Assembly (NCBI GenBank): GCA_025363325.1
Contig: JANYEF010000330.1
Location: 1-17,990 of the forward strand
Origin: Nitrospira sp.
GTDB taxonomy: Bacteria > Nitrospirota > Nitrospiria > Nitrospirales > Nitrospiraceae
Direction of reading: 5' to 3'
Length of the DNA: 17,990 bases
In this document: positions 6,724-14,648 of the stretch, in pieces
Numbering within the stretch: the first letter of the stretch is position 1
How the letters are laid out: the number at the start of each line of letters is the position of its first letter
Translations under genes and position numbers: made by a program
The notes under the pieces: generated by a model
What the model was told of the DNA's origin: nothing
Database searches by the model: none
Seen by the model: the letters and a program-made list of their open reading frames with translations, nothing else

Positions 6724-8610
6724 TTAAACGTGTGCTTTAGCAAACCGCTGCTGCCACATGCGAAACATCAGCAAAGTCCACAGCTCAGTGGAACGATTCC
6801 GGAGCCCGCTCTGATGCTCCTTCCACAAACGCTCGACTCCCCGCTTATCGAACATGCCGTCTGACTGACTCGCTAGGAGGAGCGATTCCGCCATCGGCTT
6901 GAGATCTTTCCTCAGCCAGGATGCCAGCGGGACGGCAAACCCCATCTTTTTCCTGTACAGGACATCATCCGGGACCATCTTCTCTAACGACTTCTTGAAA
7001 ATATATTTACCGATTGACCCTTTGAGCTTCAGCGAGGAAGGAATTCTGGCCGTGAGTTCAATGAATCGATGATCGAGGAGGGGAGATCTCACCTCCAACG
7101 AATTCGCCATGCTCGCCCGGTCTACCTTGACGAGAATATCGTCAGGCAAGTAGGTCTTCACGTCAACATACTGTATTCGCGAGAGCGGATCAGTTGTTCC
7201 GGCCCTATCGTAATGGGCGCGAAACAGATCAAGTGTGTCGTACCCCTGCAGCTGGCGTTGCACATCTGGATGGAGTAATAGTCTCTTGGTCTCAGGACGA
7301 CAGGCGGATACCGATCTAAAATAGCCCTCGATGTGAGAACAGGCCAGATTCTCAAATGTAGCCTTTCCACGAAATACGCGCGGAGCCCAATCTGCCTTGG
7401 GATAGAGGGCCGCAAGAGGGCCAAAGATTGCGCGTCGGATCGCCGTCGGAATCATTCCCCGAATTGCATTCTCTCTCACATCCAACATATAGCGGCGATA
7501 CCCGGCAAAAATCTCATCTCCCCCATCCCCCGACAATGCGACGGTCACATGCTCGCGCGCGACCTTCGAAACATAGTAGGTCGGAATGGCCGAGGAGTCG
7601 GCAAAGGGCTCATCATAGTGCCAGACCAATCGATCCAGAATCCCTGCCGCATCCGGTTCCACAACCTGGTCGTGGTGCTTAGTCTTAAACCGTTCCGCAA
7701 TAAGCCGTGCGTAATCCAATTCATCGAATTCCTTATCTTTGAAGCCGATCGAGGCCGTAATCACCGGTTCGCCCATCAGCTCACTCATCATCGCGACGAC
7801 CGAAGAAGAGTCCACGCCCCCTGAGAGGAAAGCGCCCAAGGGCACCTCGCTCATGAGACGGATACGGACGGACTCGCGATAGACATCGAGAAGCTGTTCG
7901 ACCCAATCCTGCTCAGAGCGTTCCTCGACATGGGCGAAGGTGAGGTCCCAGTACTCAACCTCACGAAACCCTGTATCAGAAATCACCGCGTAGTGCCCGG
8001 GCTTTACCTTGCGCACATGCTTGAAAATAGACTTTGGGGCAGGCACGTACAGGAGCGAGAAGTAGTCGGACATGGCCTCGAGGTCCACCTCCCGCGGGAT
8101 GCCGGGCACCTCAAGAATCGCCTTCATCTCGGACCCGAATACACACCGCTTCCCGTCGTAGAAGTAAAATAGCGGCTTCTTGCCGACGCGATCACGCGCC
8201 AACACCACCTTGCGGTTCTTGGCGTCCCAGATCGCGATGGCAAACATGCCGCGCAGCTGTTCAAAACATCGCTCGCCCACCTCTTGATAGAGATAGATGA
8301 TCACTTCCGTATCGGACTTCGTTTTGAACGTGTACCCCTTTCCCTCTAACTGTCGCCGCAACTCCGGAAAGTTATAGATCTCTCCGTTGAACACGACGAC
8401 CACGGAGCAATCCGGTGAAGCCATCGGCTGTTGGCCTCCCTCGAGATCGATAATTGAAAGTCGACGGTGGGCAAGACCAATCGGCCCCGATGTATAAAAA
8501 CCTTCGGCGTCCGGGCCACGATGCGCAATCGTATCCGCCATGGCCTTGAGCAATGGTTGACGGACAGACTCGCTCGTTCCGACGTTAAATATTCCGCAAA
8601 GGCCGCACAT
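6724..8610 (-). CDS. asnB: Glutamine-dependent AsnB-type amidotransferase, XrtA-associated type
   Basis: This 628-residue protein has a complete class II glutaminase domain: Cys2 in MCGLCGIF, AHRGPD at 29-34, HRRLSIID at 48-55, FNGEIYN at 74-80 and SDTEV at 99-103. The synthetase domain has the PP-loop SGGVDSSS at 263-270, then DEPFADSSAIPTY, SGDGGDEIFAG, RSPLLDHRF and KMGFAVP. The family hydrolyses glutamine and passes ammonia through a tunnel to a carboxylate activated as an acyl-AMP. In XrtA polysaccharide loci the acceptor is probably a uronic acid or another carboxylated residue rather than aspartate (inference). It resembles TIGR03108-type amidotransferases. The ATG at 8610 puts Cys at position 2; upstream ATGs would add a tail that blocks the nucleophile. 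The gene overlaps the preceding GT4 gene by 26 nt. Confidence 0.93.
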   Translation of the reverse strand: MCGLCGIFNVGTSESVRQPLLKAMADTIAHRGPDAEGFYTSGPIGLAHRRLSIIDLEGGQQPMASPDCSVVVVFNGEIYNFPELRRQLEGKGYTFKTKSDTEVIIYLYQEVGERCFEQLRGMFAIAIWDAKNRKVVLARDRVGKKPLFYFYDGKRCVFGSEMKAILEVPGIPREVDLEAMSDYFSLLYVPAPKSIFKHVRKVKPGHYAVISDTGFREVEYWDLTFAHVEERSEQDWVEQLLDVYRESVRIRLMSEVPLGAFLSGGVDSSSVVAMMSELMGEPVITASIGFKDKEFDELDYARLIAERFKTKHHDQVVEPDAAGILDRLVWHYDEPFADSSAIPTYYVSKVAREHVTVALSGDGGDEIFAGYRRYMLDVRENAIRGMIPTAIRRAIFGPLAALYPKADWAPRVFRGKATFENLACSHIEGYFRSVSACRPETKRLLLHPDVQRQLQGYDTLDLFRAHYDRAGTTDPLSRIQYVDVKTYLPDDILVKVDRASMANSLEVRSPLLDHRFIELTARIPSSLKLKGSIGKYIFKKSLEKMVPDDVLYRKKMGFAVPLASWLRKDLKPMAESLLLASQSDGMFDKRGVERLWKEHQSGLRNRSTELWTLLMFRMWQQRFAKAHV

Positions 8611-9823
8611 CCTTCGATACTCCCGGGGTGGTGTTCCATCCATCGACGGGTTGCCGTCCATCGTCCGCTAAAGCCCCGTCGTACACGGCAAGATATCTAT
8701 TGACCATCGCTTCCAGACTGAATTCCGTCTCCACCTTTTTTCTGGCCGCCTGGCCGTGTGCGGCAGATAACGTCCGATCGTCCCAATAGGCACGAATGGC
8801 GTTCGCCATGGCGGCAGGATCTGCGGCGGGAACGAGGAAACCCGTTTGCCCCTCTACTACTAATTCGACGTTGCCGCCGACGCGGGTGGCAATGACCGGC
8901 AACCCGCTTGCCATGGCTTCGAGAATAGTATTGGAAATCCCCTCCGCCAGAGAGGGAAGCACGAACACATCCAGCGAGTGCAGCATGTCAGGAATATCCG
9001 ATCTCGCACCGGGCAGCCAAGCGCAACTCTCGGCCTCCGCCTCTCGCAAGAGTCGGAGTGCTTCTTCGTAAAGCGGCCCGTCTCCGACGATGACCAAGCG
9101 CAACACCTCCCGCGCCTGAGGCGCTGCTCTCAAGAGATGCAGGAACGCCCGAACGAGCGTCAATTGATCCTTCACAACTTGCATTCTGCCGACGGTCCCG
9201 ATCACAAGCGCATGAGGGCTGAAGAAACCAGGGGGGCTGCCGGCAACGAATCTCTCTCGACGCGGCTGAAACCGGACCGTATCCACTCCATTGTAGATTT
9301 GAGTAACCCGACTCGCTGGAACGTCGACTGTACCGACAAGCCACCGGGCCAGATCTTGGCTGACGGCCACATAGCGACGAACCAACATTCTCATCCCTTT
9401 CCGGAAGATGTTGTATTTCCGATTACTCCCGTCGAGATCGTAGATGTCGCGTCCGTGTTCTCCATGAATTCTACGCGCAGACCCCGCGCAAGCCGCAACC
9501 GCAAGAAATTCGAGTGTCGGGAAACTTCTGGTATGAACGATTGCGGGACGCAGCGCCCGCAGCGCCCGCCATGCTCTCCAATACACGCCGAAATCATGCC
9601 CCTGTCTCTTGTGCAAAGCCACCACGGGGACATCCTCTCGCGTGATTCGACGTTGAAAGTCTGTACAGTCGGTTAAACTCACAATGGCATGCCGGTAACG
9701 ATCTCGAGGCATCGCATTGATCAGATTCACCAAGCCATTTTCCAATCCACCCATGGCGAGCCTGAAGATGATATGGACTATCAACGGAGGTGTATTGGTC
9801 TCACCCACTATATTCATCAGCAT
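8585..9823 (-). CDS. GT4 glycosyltransferase, XrtA/PEP-CTERM-associated type
   Basis: This 412-residue GT4 enzyme closely fits the XrtA system sugar transferase family TIGR03088 as I recall it. Landmarks are IIFRLAMGGLENGLVNLIN (18-36), VSLTDCTDF, ALHKRQGHDFG, HTRSFPTLE (97-105), IHGEHGRD (119-126), DLDGSNRKY, QIYNGVDTVRF (175-185), GTVGRMQVVKDQ (209-220) and the E-x7-E motif EGISNTILE at 294-302. It should extend a lipid-linked glycan on the cytoplasmic face of the membrane. The open frame continues upstream to 10054, but that part overlaps the GT2 gene and lacks family features. I therefore start at the ATG at 9823 (MLMNIVGE), 44 nt after the GT2 stop codon; the ATG at 9817 is also possible. 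The C-terminal tail is encoded across the start of the next gene. Confidence 0.93.
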   Translation of the reverse strand: MLMNIVGETNTPPLIVHIIFRLAMGGLENGLVNLINAMPRDRYRHAIVSLTDCTDFQRRITREDVPVVALHKRQGHDFGVYWRAWRALRALRPAIVHTRSFPTLEFLAVAACAGSARRIHGEHGRDIYDLDGSNRKYNIFRKGMRMLVRRYVAVSQDLARWLVGTVDVPASRVTQIYNGVDTVRFQPRRERFVAGSPPGFFSPHALVIGTVGRMQVVKDQLTLVRAFLHLLRAAPQAREVLRLVIVGDGPLYEEALRLLREAEAESCAWLPGARSDIPDMLHSLDVFVLPSLAEGISNTILEAMASGLPVIATRVGGNVELVVEGQTGFLVPAADPAAMANAIRAYWDDRTLSAAHGQAARKKVETEFSLEAMVNRYLAVYDGALADDGRQPVDGWNTTPGVSKDVRPLRNI

Positions 9824-9867
9824 GTCTTCTTCGACCGAGTCGACTCTGCGCCATGAATGATCCGCTC

Positions 9868-11022
9868 CTACCCTCGCTCCGGTGCCCAGATACGATCGAC
9901 TCGTCCGCCTAATGCTTTCGTCACGCCTAAAATGGCTGCGAGATTCACGAGGTAGAAATAGAACACCGTCTGGATCAATTTCGACACCCCGCCGAGTGAT
10001 GAGGGGAGGAACGGCCCGGCTGCGGCAACGAGAACACTCGCAACACCTCCCCACACACCAATTCGATAGACGCTTCCTAATTCATACGCACTGAGGCATC
10101 CCACGAATCCCATCAGCAGGAAGGGCAGGACGAGCCACCGCAGAACTTTGTGCGACCAGACTTGCCATGCAAACATTCCCACGCGGAAAGGGTTTAGGAT
10201 TCCAGAGACACTCATGACTCCCCGCCAACTCCGGTTCACAATCCTTCGTTTTCGACGAAACTCTTTTTGAAAATCGCCCGCCGACGGCTCGAGTCCGATC
10301 GCAGTCGGTTCGAAGACAGCCCGGTAACCTTTTACGACAATCTGAAGAGGAACCACGAGGTCGTTGATGGTCTCCGGAGACAATGGCTGATACAATACCC
10401 GCCGGATGGCAAAGATCGCGCCATCGCCGCCCACCGTACTGCCGACCAAACTCTCCATCGACCGGATGAATCGCTCGTAGCCCCAATAGGAATTTTCTTG
10501 GGCATGGGCGGCAGAATGCGGATCATCGACATATTGCGAGTCGCCCGTTGCACATCCGACGGAGGAGTCCGCGAAGTTTTGGACTAGCCGGCGGATCGTA
10601 TCGATACGATACATGATATTGGCATCGCTGAAGATGACGATGTCGCCCTTCGCCACTTTCATGGCCGCATTCAACCCGAGCGTTTTCCCACCACGTTCCT
10701 CCATCCGGAGCAACGCGACGCCTTGATCAGAAAACGACTGGACGATTTGGTCGGTGTGATCCGTCGATGCATCGGAAATGACGAGAATCTCCATCTTGTT
10801 TTTGGGATAGTCGAGACCCAATGCATTCTTGAGTTTCTCACTGATAATGTGTGCCTCATTGAATGCGCTGATCAACAGCGTCACCGTTGGCTCGATATCA
10901 GCCTGCCGAATCGGCTTCGGCATCAACCATCCGAGGATACCGATCAGAATTGGATACCCCACATAGACATACCCCACAACGAACGCAGCCGCCCAAGCAA
11001 CCATCGCTCCCACCATGCTCAT
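9868..11022 (-). CDS. Membrane GT2 glycosyltransferase
   Basis: This 384-residue GT2 protein has an N-terminal hydrophobic segment (about 4-34), a cytosolic GT-A domain and about three C-terminal membrane segments (roughly 293-313, 320-340 and 350-370), as in processive-type or polyprenyl-linked GT2 enzymes. Motifs are SAFNE at 52-56, SDASTDHT at 83-90, the metal-binding FSDAN at 131-135, GGDGAIFAIRR at 198-208 and RRKRRIVNRSW at 256-266, the likely counterpart of the Q/R-x-x-R-W motif. It probably adds a sugar to a polyprenyl-linked intermediate. Its ATG overlaps the stop codon of the upstream amidotransferase gene (ATGA, four bases), with GAGG 5 nt before, so translation is probably coupled. 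Confidence 0.92.
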   Translation of the reverse strand: MSMVGAMVAWAAAFVVGYVYVGYPILIGILGWLMPKPIRQADIEPTVTLLISAFNEAHIISEKLKNALGLDYPKNKMEILVISDASTDHTDQIVQSFSDQGVALLRMEERGGKTLGLNAAMKVAKGDIVIFSDANIMYRIDTIRRLVQNFADSSVGCATGDSQYVDDPHSAAHAQENSYWGYERFIRSMESLVGSTVGGDGAIFAIRRVLYQPLSPETINDLVVPLQIVVKGYRAVFEPTAIGLEPSAGDFQKEFRRKRRIVNRSWRGVMSVSGILNPFRVGMFAWQVWSHKVLRWLVLPFLLMGFVGCLSAYELGSVYRIGVWGGVASVLVAAAGPFLPSSLGGVSKLIQTVFYFYLVNLAAILGVTKALGGRVDRIWAPERG

Positions 11023-12914
11023 GGCATCCTCATTTGGAAACGTTCACGCCACAACTCAAACATCATCAATGCCACAATGGCTTCAGTGAAATCCTCTTTC
11101 CTCGCATCATGCACCGCCAGCATCGTCTGGACCGTCTCGGGATTGAATACACCTCCGCGTTTCAGCCGACTGGGCTCAAGCAGTTCCGTCACCATCGGTC
11201 GGAGATCCTGACGAAGCCAGGCCCCCATCGGAGTGCCGAATCCGCGCTTGGACCTGGTCAATACAAAGTCAGGGACCACTCCCTTCAACGCTGCTTTCAA
11301 TAGACGTTTCAGGTGAGTACCTTGGAGGCGATATTCGCTCGGAACTTGCGTGACAAAGTCGACGACCCGGTTATCCAAGAACGGCACCCGTACTTCCAAC
11401 GAAGTTGCCATTCCCATTTTGTCTGATAGTAGTAGAAGACTTTCCGGCAGAACTGTTTTGGCATCGACATAGGCCAGGCGATCGATCGGGTTTACAGCCG
11501 GCGCATGGTCGTGCAATGCAATCAATTCTGCACCTGGATCTCTGCTGCCCGGAGGCAACGACAACAACGCAGCAACCTGTTCGGCTGATAGAACGGACAA
11601 GAGCCCCAGATATTGCTCTCCCATCGAGAGATGCAATGTGCGCCCAAGCGCCTTGCCGTAACGCCCGAGATTCCCCAGGACCGACCCCCGGTCGGCACTG
11701 AGATGCCGCTCCAGTTGTTTTCCCAGCGCCCCGCGCACACCGGAGGGAATCCAGGACACCGTTTTCCTGACCAATGGACCGAGGTATCGACGATAGCCTC
11801 CGAACAATTCGTCTCCCCCAAGACCGGACAACGCAACTTTCACGTGGCGGTGAGCGAGTTCAGAGACCAAATACGAAAGAATGAACGATGTATCCGTCAA
11901 TGGTTCATCAAGCTTTTCAATCAGGTCCGGCAAAAGCTTAACGACATGAGGCCGTACGATCAAAGTTTCATGCTTGGTCCCCAGCGCTTTGGCAGCCGCC
12001 TCGGCAAAAGGAGTTTCATTGTGATAGGCATGCTGCTCGTCGAACCCGATACTAAAGGTCTGGATTTGATGGGTGGAGGCCTCCCGCATGAAAGCCACAA
12101 TGCCGGTGGAGTCGACGCCGCCGCTGAGAAATGCCCCCAAAGGAACATCACTCACCATTTGATCGACTACCGCTTCTCGAAGCACCTCTCGCAAACGGTC
12201 CCGAGATTCATCGAACGTCCAGACAGCCGTCGGTTGCTTAAACTCCAGATCCCAATACCTCTGGAGTTCAATCTGTCCCTTCTCCGCGACCAGAGACCAG
12301 CCGGCTGGAATTTTCAGAATTCCCTGGAAGAGCGTCTTCGGAGCAGGTACAAAGCCAAGACGAAAATATTGCGCCATCGCCTCACGATCCACTACCCGTG
12401 ATATTTCTGGTAGAGTCAGAAGTGCCTTGACCTCCGAAGCAAATGCCAGCTTCGAGCCCAATTGGACATAATAGAGGGGTTTGACCCCCATCCGATCACG
12501 GGCAAGAAAAAGCCGCTTCGCTCGATGATCCCAGACGGCAAGGGCGAAAATACCGTTGAAATGCTTGACGCAATCCGGTCCATCCTCCTCGTAGGCATGT
12601 ACGATAACTTCAGTGTCTGTCTTTGTTTTGAATCGATGCCCCCGTCGTTCGAGATTCGCGCGCAACGATTTGAAATTATAGATTTCTCCATTGAAAATGG
12701 CGGTCACATTACCGTCTTCGTTGTCGATGGGCTGGTGGCCCCCGCCGACATCAATGATACTGAGGCGTCGCATGCCCAGACCGACGGACCGGTCTACGAA
12801 GAATCCTTCATCGTCCGGCCCACGATGGACGATGGCCTGACACATATCCTTTAAGTGCCCGCGTACAACGTCGGGACTGTCAGCCCACTGATAGAGACCG
12901 GTAATGCCGCACAT
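11019..12914 (-). CDS. asnB: Glutamine-dependent AsnB-type amidotransferase
   Basis: This 631-residue class II amidotransferase keeps every glutaminase landmark: Cys2 (MCGITGLY), VHRGPDDEG at 29-37, MRRLSIIDV at 48-56, FNGEIYN at 74-80 and KTDTEV at 98-103. The synthetase domain has SGGVDSTG at 264-271, DEPLTDTSFILSY, SGLGGDELFGGYRRY, RVPFLDNRV and KRGFGTP. The SGLGGDE variant is common in the family. It is predicted to convert a carboxylate to an amide using glutamine and ATP. A polysaccharide acceptor is inferred from the locus. Its ATG at 12914 has GAGG about 6 nt upstream and lies 41 nt after the FemAB-like stop codon. The stop codon overlaps the GT2 start. Confidence 0.93.
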   Translation of the reverse strand: MCGITGLYQWADSPDVVRGHLKDMCQAIVHRGPDDEGFFVDRSVGLGMRRLSIIDVGGGHQPIDNEDGNVTAIFNGEIYNFKSLRANLERRGHRFKTKTDTEVIVHAYEEDGPDCVKHFNGIFALAVWDHRAKRLFLARDRMGVKPLYYVQLGSKLAFASEVKALLTLPEISRVVDREAMAQYFRLGFVPAPKTLFQGILKIPAGWSLVAEKGQIELQRYWDLEFKQPTAVWTFDESRDRLREVLREAVVDQMVSDVPLGAFLSGGVDSTGIVAFMREASTHQIQTFSIGFDEQHAYHNETPFAEAAAKALGTKHETLIVRPHVVKLLPDLIEKLDEPLTDTSFILSYLVSELAHRHVKVALSGLGGDELFGGYRRYLGPLVRKTVSWIPSGVRGALGKQLERHLSADRGSVLGNLGRYGKALGRTLHLSMGEQYLGLLSVLSAEQVAALLSLPPGSRDPGAELIALHDHAPAVNPIDRLAYVDAKTVLPESLLLLSDKMGMATSLEVRVPFLDNRVVDFVTQVPSEYRLQGTHLKRLLKAALKGVVPDFVLTRSKRGFGTPMGAWLRQDLRPMVTELLEPSRLKRGGVFNPETVQTMLAVHDARKEDFTEAIVALMMFELWRERFQMRMP

Positions 12915-12955
12915 GATCGCCTCGATTTGTTCGCGCGAGCTGAATCGCCAATACG

Positions 12956-14011
12956 CTAATTAGTCAGATACTTTCTGATCCGCGGACCGATTGTCACGGT
13001 GACACCGATAGGAAGGCGTCGCCAGATTTCCCGAAACAGTCGATACTTCATGCTGGTTCCATCGATCGTATTCCCTTGCCTGTCATCGTCACTGAGCACA
13101 TGCCAAAACAGCGGGACGGGCTGGGCACCCCACTGCCGCTTGAACTCATAGGTGCCGGATCCTACAGAAGACCGACCGAAGTCGAACATTTTGAACCCAT
13201 TGGCACAGCCATCCTGAATAGCATGCCAGTAGAGGAGATTGTTTGGACATTTCGAAAAGTACTCTCGCAAGGCAGACGCCCATGGGACCAGCACTGTATC
13301 TTTAAAACACAAGCTAATTAGGCCTCCCACGGTTTTGGCTCCCTCTCGCACCAATCTCACGTGCATCTGCGCCCCTAATCCTGACGCCATACTTGTAAAA
13401 AATGACGGTGCGTGAACGGGCGACCCGAGATCGCGCATATTGACGACGAATACTCGGTAGAATTCTTCCAGCAGTTCAGGCCCACCCACCATTGTCGACA
13501 ATCCGTTCTTTTCGGCCTTTCGCACTTGATTGCGAACTTTTGCCGGGAGCCTTTTCCAAATTCCTGCCTCTCCCCCGGTCAGATCAAGAATCATCGTCAC
13601 CTTGTCCTGGCGAGGCGCGGGTAGGCCTGGAATCGCTGCCATCTGCCGAAGCTCGACCGTCGCCGATCCGGCCTCCCGGCTCAGCCGTCGCGCTTCTTGC
13701 ACAAGTTGCCCCACAATGTTCGGATCGTCGGCACACACACCGCCAAAATCCATAAAAGGCATTGACGCCAACGAGGTCCCGAGAATCGGACTCTTGACGA
13801 CGATTAAGGGCAAGATGCCCCTCACCACCCCTTCCTGACGGGCAATCAAATAAACCGATTCGTGACCATAGGCTTCCCTGATAATCGAGCGCCAATTCCA
13901 CTCATGACTGATCGTTGCCATCGGCGACTGGAGAATATATTGACTCCACTCAAAAGCATCCGAGTCAGTCCCTCGGCTGATCTGAGCTGGAATATCTTTT
14001 AGTGTCTGCAT
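12956..14011 (-). CDS. FemAB-related acyl/aminoacyltransferase, XrtA-associated type
   Basis: This 351-residue protein has the double-GNAT layout of FemAB-like transferases and most resembles the PEP-CTERM-associated FemAB family (TIGR03019, from memory). Markers are SHEWNWRSIIREAYGH, a segment ending RGILPLIVVKSP, MPFMDFGGV, RLPAKVRNQVRKAEKNGL and, near the C-terminus, FDFGRSSVGSGTYEFKRQWG (from about residue 276). FemAB proteins move aminoacyl groups from tRNA to peptidoglycan; the polysaccharide-linked members have unknown substrates. The open frame continues to an ATG at 14146, but its first 45 codons overlap the epimerase remnant in another frame, so I start at the ATG at 14011 (MQTLKDIP), which fits the family's normal N-terminus. 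No Shine-Dalgarno sequence precedes it. Confidence 0.9.
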   Translation of the reverse strand: MQTLKDIPAQISRGTDSDAFEWSQYILQSPMATISHEWNWRSIIREAYGHESVYLIARQEGVVRGILPLIVVKSPILGTSLASMPFMDFGGVCADDPNIVGQLVQEARRLSREAGSATVELRQMAAIPGLPAPRQDKVTMILDLTGGEAGIWKRLPAKVRNQVRKAEKNGLSTMVGGPELLEEFYRVFVVNMRDLGSPVHAPSFFTSMASGLGAQMHVRLVREGAKTVGGLISLCFKDTVLVPWASALREYFSKCPNNLLYWHAIQDGCANGFKMFDFGRSSVGSGTYEFKRQWGAQPVPLFWHVLSDDDRQGNTIDGTSMKYRLFREIWRRLPIGVTVTIGPRIRKYLTN

Positions 14012-14577
14012 GGAAAATGGCTGATGAGTCGTGTTACTGTGCCACAGAAAACGATTTGCCTGTGGTCCTTCTTGCGCGCAGATCGACGTGTGCTCAACGA
14101 CACTCTCCCAAAATGAGCGACACAATCCGTTCGACCCTGTAGCCATCCCACAGGGAAGACGGCATCAGTTACCCGTCGATTGATTTCTTCCGGCATGGTC
14201 CGGTCAAAGCTACGCAACCCCGCCTCGACACGTGCCACTGGAATATGAAGTTTCGTTGCCGTCACAGCTACGGCAAGAGTCGAATTGACATCCCCCACCC
14301 CTAGCACGAAATCGGGACGCTGTCGTTCCATCACCGGTTCGATGCACCTCATCACCTCAGAGGCTTGCAAAGCATGCGAACCGGGCCCCACATCCAGCGA
14401 CACATTCGGCTTTGGAATACCGAAATCATCGAAGAATTGTCCGGCCATCGCCGCATCATAGTGCTGACCGATGTGCACGAGGTACGGCTCAACCGTACCT
14501 CGCTTCCGCATCTCGCGAATGAGCGGAGCGATCTTTATAAAGTTCGGACGGGCACCGACAGCATTCATGACTTTCAT
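13999..14577 (-). pseudogene. wecB: UDP-N-acetylglucosamine 2-epimerase, internally deleted
   Basis: The first 139 codons encode a normal start of the non-hydrolysing UDP-GlcNAc 2-epimerase: GARPNFIKIAPLI at 8-20, IGQHYD at 36-41, GVGDVNST at 93-100, and VEAGLRSFDRTMPEEINRR at 117-135. This enzyme family interconverts UDP-GlcNAc and UDP-ManNAc. After VTDA (near 14161) the frame goes into unrelated sequence and stops at 13999 after 192 codons, against about 360-380 in the family. The true C-terminus survives in another frame just downstream (14094-14162). About 200 middle codons, with much of the active site, are gone, so the product should be inactive as an epimerase. The ATG at 14577 has AGGAGG some 14 nt upstream. 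The truncated frame overlaps the FemAB start by 13 nt. Confidence 0.85.
14094..14162 (-). other. Out-of-frame C-terminal remnant of the epimerase gene
   Basis: On the minus strand the frame beginning at 14162 reads PSSLWDGYRVERIVSLILG, then ECR and a TGA at 14094-14096. 'LWDG..VERIV..L' is the characteristic last helix of UDP-GlcNAc 2-epimerases. Codon boundaries differ by one base from the upstream epimerase frame, so the deletion removed a length not divisible by three. The join lies near 14150-14165. Confidence 0.8.
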
Positions 14578-14648
14578 GATTGAGACGCGCTCCTCCTAAC
14601 GCAATCGACTGTATTGGTTGGGAGACGTTCAATGGGCAATTCCCATGG

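Noticed and set aside
7333..7824. A 163-codon plus-strand frame within the amidotransferase gene at 6724-8610.
   Set aside because: It is antisense to a strongly conserved coding region, has no recognisable domain, and looks like a shadow frame.
8978..9676. A 232-codon plus-strand frame opposite the GT4 gene at 8585-9823.
   Set aside because: The sense strand carries a complete, well-conserved enzyme; the antisense product shows no domain or composition of a real protein.
9824..10054. A 77-codon upstream extension of the GT4 frame to 10054.
   Set aside because: It overlaps the GT2 gene by 187 nt, is rich in Arg and Ser, and lacks any glycosyltransferase feature; the family's N-terminus begins close to the ATG at 9823.
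14012..14146. A 45-codon N-terminal extension of the FemAB-like protein to the ATG at 14146.
   Set aside because: These bases encode the tail of the broken epimerase in another frame, and the family's usual start fits the ATG at 14011.
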